A stretch of DNA of 64,000 nucleotides from Rhexocercosporidium sp. MPI-PUGE-AT-0058 (taxonomy: Eukaryota > Ascomycota > Leotiomycetes > Helotiales), in the NCBI GenBank assembly GCA_020746875.1, contig JAGTJL010000012.1, positions 1,612,001 to 1,676,000 of the forward strand, read 5' to 3'. Of the stretch, positions 10,437 through 22,119 are shown one piece after another. Position numbers and translations under genes: made by a program. The stretch's first letter is position 1. Each line of letters begins with the position of its first letter. The notes beneath the pieces are model-generated. The model saw only the letters and a program-made list of their open reading frames with translations, did no database searches and was not told the DNA's origin.

Positions 10437-13400
10437 ATTCGAATGGACAAAAGACTTTCCAGTGTAGAGAGTCAACACATTTCTGTGTGGAGAGAAGTGA
10501 GCACTAGCAGACGAAGGGAAGAAGTATCCAAATATAATAGGACAAGGGTTTGAAGAAGTAGAAGAGTATCTGTCTGTAGGGAGCGTATGTGAGAGCTCAA
10601 CACTAAGTGATCAATTGATCAACTCAGTACACAGAGATGACCTGACGACGTCGAAGGCGCACAACATCCTCGGCGGGAGATGGCTGGCAGCACATCTAAT
10701 ATAAGAGCCCGCAGCACGGCACTTACTTGGCCACACCCATGTCATCCCGCGTGCGGCAAGGATAAACAGCTGCTATCTCGACTTTGAGCACGTTATCCGA
10801 AGATAGGATTCAGAGAGCAGGCCTAGGGTCTGTGTGCTTGCAGTTGATGGTGGATGGATGATGGTGGACCAGGACCAGTGGTGGACATCTGAGCCCGCGA
10901 GGTGCGGTAGCTCTAGTAAATGATCCCTGTGCGTGAGTACAGGAGTGGAGAGGGGAGAGGCACTGGAGCGGAACGGTGTCATGGCCGAGTAAGAAAGAGA
11001 CCTTGGACGGGAAACAGGGGAGCTTGGGCTTGCCAGATCGACTGGCTGAGGGGGCGTTTCGTTCGGAGACTAAATGCTACTTACTTGTACCTACCTAGGT
11101 CAGGGGCTTGAGCGTTGTTTGCTGCACAGTCGAAAGGATCGCTGGCCGCTGTCACTCGTACAGGATGTGGAATCGGATGTCTGGAATTATTTGGGTGGCC
11201 ACGCTCCACGACAGACAGATGGTCCTTGGCTGACGGCCACCAGCCTTCAACAACAGGCCCAGGGGTAAGGGCAACAAGGACTTGTAAGTGCAACTCTATA
11301 GGGGTGAACTGGTGGAGGGTGCGCCTTGACAGGTCACCAGGACCATCGAGCAAGGGCAAATACTGCTATCGGCCCTGGCTGGACAGTGAAAAGGAAATGA
11401 GGTGAAGCATCGGCCGGAAGAACACAAGTTATGATGAGTGAAGTGTGGTTTTCCATTGGATGTCTTCATCCATCGCTGTCGACTGTCGTAGTGCAGGCTC
11501 AAACGTCCAGTAGCTTAGGGTTGGAGCGGCTCGAAGACGACGGACGACTTGAGTGAGGTCGGTATGTAAGAGCGGTGAAGAACACCCATCACCAGCGTCC
11601 GTCCTCTTCAGCCACAACCCGGCTAGAACATTGAAAACAAGGTTTTCCCAGCACCGTATTCTCTAGCTGGCGAAAGATTCGAAGACAAAACATGACAGCT
11701 CTGGGCTCACCAGCCAGTCAGGCTCCCCGGCGTGGATGTGGATGTCACAACCCCTCTTCTGAGAATTTCGATTCGAAACGTTCGGTCCTTAAGCGAGGAA
11801 GACTGCAAGTCAGATCGCGCGATTATTGGCCACGAGGAGGCGAAAATACTGCGTATGATCGCCATGGGACTCATTCGCTTGCAAAAAGTAAAAAGTAAAT
11901 CATTAATCGTGCCCTGGACCTTGAAAGATCTGAAGCCAGGAGCCGGAAGGATGTTTATCGTTGCAACACCGCATCGTGAGGCAGTTGCATATACACCTAC
12001 CTCACTCACCTACTCTCCCAGGAAGTTGCAACCAGTAGAAGCAGCTGCCTCGTTCCGTATCATCGTGCTTATCCCATCCAGGAGAAGTACCGATTACAGG
12101 GCAAGGTACAGCCACGGGTACCTGAGAGGGGCTTGCAAAGAAGTGGAGCAGGCCTTCCGCAATATCCTTGAGATCCGAGCTACCCCTGAGAAGACAGACG
12201 ACACTGACAGAGAAAAACCCCCGAGACATGACAAGACATGACAAGCACAACATCCCTCCCTCTTAATCGAAAAGGTCGTCTTATCAAATCCTACTCAGGA
12301 ACCGCACGATAGGACACGATAAGAGTCATGAATATGATCTACCGCGGCCCGTTTATTCCACACAGACTTCAAACGTACTGAGCGGCATGTACAGTACATG
12401 ACTTGATCGCATCTCGGTCTTGGGAACACTGAGGATTGGGAAGAACAGAGTTCGAAACTCCACGCAGCTGTCAAAGACGTCAGTCATGCCATCCACACAG
12501 GAGATAGACATGGCCCGTTCTAGGATCAGTGAAGGAGGCTTCTCCGCAAAGCAAGCAACCCTTCACCGGCTTACGCAGTGTAATTATCTGCAACATTTCC
12601 TGCCTGAAGATGGATAGGCTTGCCTCCAAGACAGAAGTCAGACATATGGACATAAGTGAGATACTGATTCAGGTGACTTGTCAATACCTGGATGAAGTCT
12701 AGAATCCCCTTCCTGCCTGCGGAACGAGTCGAGCCGATATGGTACCGTGACCCCGCCTATCAGCCATGTCTTCAAAAGCCGACTCAAATCTTGCGGATGA
12801 AGACTGCTTCCAATATTACCTACCCTAATGATGGATACACCTCGCATCCGGGCCTCATGCAATCAAAGCAGATTCAATTAAACTCAAAGCAGCCAGCCTC
12901 ATCTGTTCGTTCCAGCCTCCAACATCGTACATTAGCCACACCTAGACAACGAACGGTCAGCCCTCTGCCACGACCACAAACCTCGCCTTACTTCCCCAAG
13001 ACCCTCCATGAAAATACCCTCCCCTCTCTACCAACCATAACCATGAATCGCACGGTGACCTTGCGATCGGCCTAGCAGAAAGCCCTTATGCAGCCCCAAC
13101 GCACACCAATCTTGGTACCTGAAAACGCCTCTCTTCCTCTTTCCCATCTGTTCACAGCTTTTCATTTGTCATAGTTCTGGCATGATAAATGCGATCCTTC
13201 AAGGCTTTGCGAATGAAAACTGGGTATTTTGCAGCCTCATCGCATACCCCTCCTTCAAGTCCCTCAGCCACTCATCCCGCTTCGTTGTCCTGGAGCCGAA
13301 ACACCAAAACCTCACCTCCTGGACAACGCACCACAGCTGAACCACCACCATCACCACACCACTTTCTTCTGGGCCGAAATGTGGATTCAGCGAACTCGAA

Positions 13401-16400
13401 ATCGAGATCGCAGAAAAAGAAAGCTGCTGAAGATTTCTTTTCCTTCCTCGTAAGGCGCTCCAGTCGCGCGATCACATGTGGCAGTCAGACAGACGTGCAT
13501 CTCCCTAAATACCACCCATAATTTCTCCTTGCATATGTGCATCAAGCACTACACCCAATAGCAAAGCAATTCCGGTATATTTTACTCCGTCGAGAACTCG
13601 CTCGAAACCTTGAACTCACCCTACTCTGTAGTGGTACCAGCAGTAGTACCTCCAGCCACTAACTTCCAGCTTTCTCCTCCTCACCACCCAATCACGACCC
13701 GGCGGCGCTTCGGCTCGAGAGAGGACCCCCCGGATCTCCCCTTACATGTCCTCGCCTAGCGCCTACACACCGCCAGATACTACACCATCTTTGCAAACCT
13801 TGCTCGTATCCACCACCAACAGCTCAAACTCAATGCTCGAAAACGAACGTCAATTCCTTCTACTGTAAGTAGAGAAAAGTCCAGATCTCAGCTCCCCCTC
13901 TTTTCTTGCAATCAGACTTCCGCTTCTTCCCGCAGGGTCTGTGTCCGTTTCCGTTCTCCTCGTTCCCCACCAGCCGCAGACCAGCCTCCAGACGAATCCA
14001 TTCAGCCATTCCACACCTCCGATTCAAAACGTGCTCTGCATAGCATAGCATAGCATCGCATGGCTTCGCATCTTCCTGTACGGACAGTACGCTACCCATC
14101 CATCCATCTGCATGCATACATGCACTTCGCAATTCCCACCATTCCCATTCCCGTATATTTAGGCGGCAGTGGAGAAATTGCCTTCGCATATCGAGCATGA
14201 TGACTCGCATGTAAGAGCGCTAAGAAGCGCTTATCCATCCCGTCCACCTCGAAAGCAAAAAGCAAATAAGCAAGCAAACAAGCAGATGAAGGCAAGACAA
14301 GACGAGCAAGCCGAGCCGTGAAGTGCGCGACATACTGTAACAAAATGTTCCTCAGCAGCGATTCAAACCTTGCTGAAGTTTGAATGACAGCTAGACTGAC
14401 GGACAGAACTCAAAATACTGTAGCATCACCTCAAAACGGGAAGCATCAAAGCTCCCTCAAAGAGACAACCTTTCCACCACGGAATATAATCTCGCCATCC
14501 ATCAAACCAAAAGCACTCCTCCCGAACCTTACTTCGTCACCTGATCTCTTCTGCACTGACTGTAAATTTCCTGTAGAGAACTCAAAACGGCGCCAGCCGC
14601 GTGTAAGTAGAACCACTGCACGAGTCAACATCAAAGCATAAACTTCGGCGCCAGCACCCGCACCCGCACCAACACCAGGTGCTCGGGAGAACCATGGACA
14701 AAAGTAAAACTTCCTCTCATCTCATGATTGTCATCTCATTCCCATCTCTTCCTCTCGGCCGATCTTAGATCGCGCAAACTTTAATAATCCGAAACTGTTC
14801 CTTGCTTCGGGTCTAACTGACAGGTAGAGTATGATGTTCCTATTATTCACATCTCATGACCCAACTCCGAAGCCTCCGATGATTCAAATCCAAACTACAA
14901 ACCGTTACGCTTCACCCACCTGACTCCTGTCGATGTTTCTCTCTTATGATGTACGTACAGTAGTACTCACTCAGTACTTTCCTCCCCAACCCCTCGACAA
15001 CAGCAGCGGTGTACAGCACAAGCGGCTCACCTCACCGCACCGCACAAGCAGCGCATGGACATGAATCAGTGCCTCCTTCTTCCTCCATCCCTCCCCCATC
15101 CGTCGCCCCAAAAGTCCCTTCCTTCCCTCCCCCAGACGGACGGGACGATCGCGGATCCGATCATCGCCACAAAACACAGCAATCAACGCTTTGACACCCC
15201 ACCCACCCACGCCTCCGCCTTCACCAACGAACTCCCCAGGACCATCCATCCCTCTTGCTTTGCTTTGACCTCCCTCCCAACCTTCCCCCACACCAGGACC
15301 TGGTGGTACCGAATTACACCAAGCCCTTCTCGAAACAGAAACAGAACATGCATGCTGTGCTACCTACTGTACCGTATATGCTGCTGTACAAATAGTACCA
15401 GTGAGGTGAAGTGAAGTGAAACCTTGAAATAAACTTGTACGAGCATGAGCATAAGCATGAACATAAGCATGAACGAGCATGAGATCTGTGCTCTCCCTCA
15501 TCATGTAAATGTATGTATATGTATGTGCACCGAGCGAGCGCACGTTTTGCCGTCACTATAGTACAATGCGGGAGCACGAAAGGGTTATTTCTAGATCCGG
15601 GTTTTTTTCTTGCTTTCCCTGGTTTGCTTTTCGTTTGGTTTTGCTGGGGTTGAGTGTACAGTACCTATTCTGCATAGAGTATCTAGGTAGGTAGCTAAGA
15701 AAAGGAAAAAAAGGAAAAAGAGAACGGCTTCTTTGCCTCTGCCTGTCTTCCTATCTGTTCTTGACTTCGGAAGGAGAGAGAGAATGGGGAGTGGATGCAG
15801 CATGCAGGTGCAGGCTATATCGGGCCGTGAACATTCAACTTGATTTAAGAATAGAAGAACGCGCATGCGAAGAAGAAGAAAGATCGTACTAGTAAGGTAT
15901 TGACCGACAGGATGTATTGGGAATGTCAGGTAGCTGGTGGTGAGATAGCCATTATATTTACTTCATTACTATTCGATTACACTATCCCGTTCTTTCGTTT
16001 AGCCACTGATGCATCGTCGTGTATGTATTTTCGTCCTTGCTGTTTACGCTCGAATCGCGGGAATGATTGATCAAAGGAGTGAGTGAATGACCGTAAGGCA
16101 CATTTAATACCTCATCATCCATCTATATCAGAGCCAGCAACAAGGTTCACCACACTTCTTTCCTTCCTCCCCCTCCCTCGCTACTTGCTTGTACAATCCC
16201 AAAAATAAGAAACGGAAACCCCAGACGAGGTGGAGATCCGTCTCTCTCTGCTCCGGTCTGGCAGCAAAAAGATCAAAGTGTAAAATAAAAAAACGCCCGA
16301 CTCATAGCTGATGCATTTCCGTGTATGCCCCATGAACGCTTCGTATACTGCGTGTTGGTATCGTATCAGGTATCCTAGTACAAAGGAAAAGTGAAAGAGA

Positions 16401-16582
16401 AACATGAACAAATGTGCCGTTCTTGGCGAAGGATTCGTCGTCACCGGCGAGAAATGGTGGAGGAACGGCGCGTTGTCCGGATTCTTCGGGTGGATGGGAC
16501 AGAGTAGAAACGTCGGACGTTTGATCTGGAATCCACCATACTGACAAATACAATGAAGAGGGAATTTATACACCGCTTCAAT
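10437..16582. other. Gene-poor region, 6.1 kb
   Basis: The left part is the promoter of the membrane protein gene and the right end is the 3' UTR of the MAPKKK gene. Many short ORFs occur in all frames, none with recognisable domains. Pyrimidine-rich tracts, a GCATA-type repeat (14037-14061), a 12-nt AGCATGAACATA-type repeat (15441-15483) and two TACAGTAC motifs (12390, 15657) are present. One possible orphan exon at 13746-13864 is listed separately. An open stretch at 14384-14641 (+), also open on the other strand, was not called. Confidence 0.5.
13746..13864 (+). CDS. Possible first coding exon of an unidentified gene
   Basis: An ATG at 13746 opens a 39-codon frame starting MSSPSAYTPPDTTPSLQTLL. 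It runs into a strong GTAAGT donor at 13865 and ends NSMLENERQFLL. The Ser/Thr/Pro-rich composition resembles the N-terminus of fungal regulators. A downstream 48-nt segment (14163-14210) lies between a TTTAG acceptor and a GTAAGA donor and reads AAVEKLPSHIEHDDSH, but its phase does not match the first exon. I could not extend the model to a stop, so this is a weak call. Confidence 0.25.
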
Positions 16583-19500
16583 TCAACCGAGACTGCCACG
16601 AGAATGACTGGATCCGGCATCGCTGGGCGTGCTGGGCTCGATGGCGACTTGAGACTTGATGGCCATAATCCATTCGTGTTGGAGCAATTCGGCGGCTGAG
16701 GCGCGTTTCTTGGGATCGCGGACAAAGCATCGTTTGAGAAAGTCAATTCCTTCTGGACTCAGCTGATCGATGGCTGGTAGCTGTGGTGGGTTGCCTTGTG
16801 CAATGTTGTACATGATGGCCCATTCGTTATCAAGAGATGCCCATGGTCGGCGGCCAGTTGCCATCTCAAGGATGACACAACCGAGTGACCACACATCGAC
16901 GGCTCCAGCACGTCCAGGATTCTCGCCCTTGATGACTTCAGGAGACATGTACATTGGCGTTCCTGTCATAGACTTGTTCGCCTTTCCAGGCTCGGCAGCA
17001 ACGAGAGTCTTGCCTTGACGAGCAATGACCTTTGCTGCACCAAAGTCCACATACTTGATGACGCCGTTATGGTTTAGTAGGATGTCTAACGTAGATGGTC
17101 AGCTATGCCGTGCTCACGAGATCGGATAAACTTACTTTCTGGCTTGATGTCGCGATGAACAATCCCACTCTCATGCAAGTATGCAAGACCTTCGAGTAGC
17201 TGCAATGAGTAGACCATGATGACCTGCTCATCCTCAATCCGCCCATGCTCTAACAGTCCAGCCAATGATCCACCAGAACAGAACTCCATGAAGATGTAGA
17301 CTTTGTCTCGATGAACTTCAATGCCATGATACGAAACAACGTTAGGATGATCCAAGACCTCCAACACATTCATCTCATCTCTAATCTGTCCGGCAATTGT
17401 AGGGATAAGTGAAGGGTCTTGTAGTCGAATTTCCTTCACTGCCATCAAATGGCCAGAGTCGAGGTTAATAGCTGCATAAACAGAGCCGAAAGTGCCGCCG
17501 CCAACAAAATTACCTTGTTGCCAACGCATGTTTACGTTCGATGCAGACGATGAGAGGAAGGTCAACGATCGATCTGCCTCACTTGACTCCTCGAGCACTC
17601 GACCAAGCGCTTGTCTCTCGGCCTCCTTTTGCTTTCGAGCGTCGTCGAGGTAGGCCAGTTCCTCTAGTCTTTGTTCACGAACATATCTAGACGACTCTTC
17701 ATCATCCAACATACGGCTCATGTCCATCTTCCTGAATTGGCCAGCGATGGCTTCGATTCGTTGTTTCTCGGCTTGGGCAGCGAGAGTTGATCTTGCGCCC
17801 ATGATGTCGAAGTGAGAGATCAGGAGTGACATGCAGCCTGCGACTTTAGCCCGCAGTCTCGTGTACTCGTCTTCACCTAAAGCGAGGATGTGTTGTCCCT
17901 GTGTCATGTTCATAGCAAATTCTAAAGCTTGAACCGCCCACCGGAAAGTTTTTCGATCGGTCGCAATGCAATCGTCGCAAACAAAGCTGACCCAGTCAAG
18001 TGCGAGCTTTGTCAATTTGAGGTTGTTCATCTGCTTCCGATTACGATCCATGTAGAGTAGAGAACGCTGTCCAAATTCGGTTGCGAATATAAAGCAGGTT
18101 TGGATGAGTTCTTGACAGTCTAGACCCACGGTCTGCTTTCTGACGATTTCAACACTATCCATGATCAGATTCGACAGCTTGTAGACGACCTTCTTTATTT
18201 CGGTTAACTTGATGTTGACCTTCTTGAGATTGGATCGCTGTTCAACAACCATGTCTAAGTGTAAATCGATCGAATCTAGGAAGGCCTGTCGTGCATTTTG
18301 TAGCCTTATCTGTGAGCCATCCGCGATGAGTCTTAGATGACCCATTTTGATATCAGTGGCTGGCTCACGGATATTTGCGTCAACCTGTCTTCCATCCCAT
18401 GGCACAACATTCTCAGGTCGCAGGACCAGAATGTACGGATTCGTTGGATCCTCTGGTACCTGATCCGAATGATAACAAGTTCCAAGGATGGACTGGATAT
18501 CCTGGGGCCGATTGTAGAGAGACGGAGAAGCAATCAAGAAAATTCCGTCGTGCTCAATACTAGCTGTGTAAACCAGAAAATGCCCCGTTTCAATCAGTCG
18601 CGAGTAGAGGTGTTGGAGAGCTTCATGTCTCATGGACAGGCTGAAGTCTGTGGCATTTTCAAAGCGATCACTGAGCTGCTTCGAGAAACGTTGCAACATG
18701 CGCTGGCGAACCCGGACCGAGTCGAGATTCTGCTTGTAGCGCTTTGTCATTTCGGCAGCAGTCTCCTTTGGCTTCCGTTGAAGCTCCCGCTCAAAGGTCT
18801 GACTCAGGCGATAGAATGCCTTGTGTGTGAGCGAGCTAAACTGCTCTGCAACCTCCACATCACCACCTTGGAGATGACGTCCGATCTCGTTGGAAAATTC
18901 CCATTCCTGTTCCAAAACCTCGGCTTCCTTGAAAGTGTTCTTGTTTCCACCAAGCTTCCAGTTAAGCATCTTGAAGTAAAGTTTCAAGGCATCTAGAACT
19001 ATCTGATCGAAAGATTCATCGTCAATGCAAGGAGGAAGATCCCATCCAGGTTCCGGCTGAGAGATCGTCAAATACTCCTGTTTGATACGTATAGCGAGCT
19101 TTAGCAGAATTTGAAATTGTGAGATCATTTGCTCCTGCATCATGGAGTTCTGCTGAGCGGAATCCTTCATTTTCCTCGCGAACTGAAGTCGGACCTTGAT
19201 AATTTCCTCGATCAACCTGGACGGAAAGTTGATCAGAGTCAACAGCTCTTCAATGTATGGAGGCAGATGTCGCTTTGCAAAACCCTCAGAGTTCTGAATG
19301 AGAGTTCTTTTGGCTTTCATGATGACCTCCGAGACGCCAATGATGATACTCTTGTCGCCTTGCAAAGAACGGAGGCCATCCTCTTTCAGCAGCCTGTCGA
19401 TGAACGACGACTCGTCTGACAGTCCATGTCCAGATGGGGACCGTTCTTTTGCCCGGTTGAAGTCCAATTCAGCATTGCCAACCCAGTTCTGCAGGATTCC

Positions 19501-20709
19501 CAATTCCGTATTGATAAGCTCTGTAGTGTTGTGCCAAGAGATGACAGCATCACAAGTAGCATGGAATTGAGGTGAAGCTGCAAGCTTGTTGGCCAGTTCC
19601 AAGGCCAACCGGGAAGGGTAGAGGCTTTCACATTTCTCAATCTTCGCCACAACATCCCGCACTTGGTCAATCGGTGGTTTCCCCGCTTCGCTTTCGCCTT
19701 GCACCTGGAACCTGATGATCTCGTCCAGTAGTGTGTCCAGCGTCGCCCGCGTATCCTCTATCATCCTTCGTTGCGCTGCCAAAGTCCGCCCACAGTTCTT
19801 CGACCGGATTCCTAGCCATATCTCTGTGTTAAGATTCGCTTCTTGCTTGTCTGATGCACCTATCAAGCGCTTCTTTTCCTGTCGCACGACATCTCCTGTC
19901 AAGACTGAAGCTAACATCCCGTGCCATTCCAGCCGCTCTCGATTTGTAGGGTCCTGAAGATCTTCTGCGGTCGGTTGCATGCTCTCATTTCCGTAGAAAA
20001 GCAGCGTTTCCTGATCGTATGCGTCGCCATCGAAGTGGGGCTCTGAGGGAGACTCGTCCTCTGTATCCGACCCATATCCAATGCTCGGAGTGTATGGCTC
20101 GAAGTATTCCATTGGTTGATCTTCCCGTAGACGTTGTACGTAGGCCTTCTCTTGCGCCCTGTATGAAGCGTTGGGATCTTGCCTAAAGCGAGAAGTTGAC
20201 ATGGAACGGTTTCGGTCTGCAATCGAGATATACGGTGGCTGTGGCCGCCGCGCTGGGGCATATGTACTGGAAGGTGTTCGCGCAGGCGCAGTTGGTCTTT
20301 GGGGTCGATTTGTTGCGCCGTTGAGGACAGGCGTATTTGGGGAGAATGGCGAGGCTACCTCCCCTCTATACATCCCGTTGGCATCGGTGCTACCCCGATG
20401 GCTCCGTACACTCGAATTGAGGCTTGATACGGAAGATCGTGGGTCAAGCAGCGCAAGAGCTGGAGCCTGGTTGATGGGTCTGCTATCCACCGCAAGCACC
20501 TCATCCAGTGTATCTGCAGAGGAGCCTGATCCTCCGGAGTCGCTCGTCTGCACATGGGGGCGCTCCATAACCCTTGGGGTTTTGAGGTTATCCAGGTCGT
20601 TGGCCTCTGCCCCTTTGGAAAAGCGTACTGATCGCGGCGACAAGTCAACACTCATGGCAGAAGGCAAAGTAGAGGCGAGGCTCAGGCTTGGGCGATGCAA
20701 TATTGTCAA
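16583..20709 (-). CDS. SSK2: HOG-pathway MAP kinase kinase kinase (Ssk2/Ssk22/Wis4/Os-4 family)
   Basis: Two exons, 20709-17136 and 17085-16583, with a 50-nt intron encode 1358 residues, the size expected for filamentous-fungal Os-4 homologues. The long N-terminal half carries the regulatory region of the family (helical, residues about 250-1050). The kinase domain begins near residue 1061. Its Gly loop is GNFVGGGTFGSVY, the ATP-binding lysine K1092 lies in AVKEIRL, the catalytic loop is HRDIKPEN (D1187), and VDFGAAK and MYMSPEV follow. The intron interrupts the catalytic loop between KPE and NIL. In known fungi this kinase is activated by the Ssk1 response regulator and phosphorylates the Pbs2/Os-5 MAPKK during osmotic and other stress. 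It is also the pathway through which phenylpyrrole and dicarboximide fungicides act. An alternative start at M19 (position 20655) is possible. Confidence 0.95.
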
Positions 20710-22119
20710 TTGATAGCGCGCTCCAGTAATTTGTCGTTAGCGCGTAGGACCGGCCAGGATCTCGCTGGACAGCGGTGCAGAGAGGGGATTGGACAGCCAG
20801 GACAAGGCCCGTCTTTGATCTGCCTGCAAATCCGCGATCTTGGGATGCGGGTGCGGTCCCAGCCAGCTACAGTAGCAAGACTCAGCGGGACTGACAAGAA
20901 GTACGATTAGGACAGACAGACTCTTCTGCCCTGAAGATTTGAAGTCTTTTATGGAGGGTGGGATAGAAGTGCCTCCGAGAAACACCGCAACAATGTCAAG
21001 ACGTCAATGGAAGCTGCACAGCGTCAGGCTTGCTTGGGCTTGAACGCTTGTGGTTGGATGAGGCGATATCTTGCAGCGCTAGACTCGGGGGGGAGATGGA
21101 CTTCCGAATGGGTTGTGGAGGAGAGCACAGCACCTTGCAAGATCGCAAGAAAGACGCAGAATATTTGATTGTGTAAAACAGTAGGTGGTTGATAAATCAA
21201 TGCGATGGCTATCAAGCATTATATCAAGGCGGCTTCCATTCTTTTTCTACCATGTTTACATCCTATCCTCTCGCTACTCCGGATCTGAGCGTCCTTCCGC
21301 CTCGCAGACGCGTAGGTTTTGCCACCAAAGACAACGACTTTGAATGCAGAGCCAATGGCTTTGCCAGGGTCCAACTGTGGCTCAACTTCATCCTGGGACA
21401 AGGCTATAGCCAAGGTCCAGCTGCTACAAAGCATAAAATTATCCAAGGAACAGGCCTGACTTTTGATCTTCTGCCTTGATTAATTAACCTTCACGCCTCG
21501 TACCGCCAATCCGGAAGCGGATTCTGACCCGGGTTTTATAGCTGCCGTGCTATACTTGACAAGTATTTAGGACATCGTAGTCTTTGCGTAATTTTGATTG
21601 CTGGCAAAGAAGAAATTATGAAGAAACATTTGGAATGTAGGGCAAGGTGGGTCTGGATATCCGCCTTAGGGTAGCTGACCGAAGTTTGTTATTTCGTTTG
21701 GTTGCAAGCTCTCTTTGGATCCTGTCACTCTGCATTGGATACTCAAAGAGGCAAGAGAATCAATAGATGCTTTTAGTATCTACACATAATCTTACAATGA
21801 AGTCTACAAATGGGAGATTCATCCCTTTTGCCACGTTACTAATTGAAGTAAGTATAGGCATCTGTAAATCCGAGCACTCGGAAGGAAGTCTGTAAGTGAT
21901 GTCAACTTGGATGAAACCGTAGGCCAGAGTTGACTGCTGCTCTGGTGGGGCAATCTTGTGCCGAATATCTCCCGAAAAGCGCGTGTGCCCATCAACTCCC
22001 AGCAACTCTGGACCTCATTCCTATGCCCACCAGCAACATTTCAGCAGCCTTACGACGATTGAGGTCCTTGTAAGAAGTAATGAGGACCTCATGACACTAT
22101 TTATCGATACTGCATTGCT
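20710..22119. other. Divergent intergenic region between SSK2 and SLD3, 1.4 kb
   Basis: This region carries promoters for both divergent genes. A 75-codon open frame at 21252-21479 (+), starting MFTSYPLATPDLSVLPPRRR, is the only suspicious ORF. It has no recognised similarity and the opposite strand is open too, so it is not called. Confidence 0.5.

Noticed and set aside
11732..12241. 169-codon plus-strand ORF in the gene-poor region
   Set aside because: No domain, and composition resembles random translation. The antisense frames are open as well.
14384..14641. 85-codon plus-strand ORF containing FCTDCKFPVE
   Set aside because: The minus strand is equally open, there are no supporting splice signals, and no family was recognised.
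18337..18996. 219-codon plus-strand ORF
   Set aside because: It lies antisense inside the MAPKKK exon and has no recognisable protein features, so it is a shadow of the coding strand.
20171..20713. 180-codon plus-strand ORF
   Set aside because: Antisense to the N-terminal exon of the MAPKKK. Low-complexity translation of its Ser/Pro-rich coding region.
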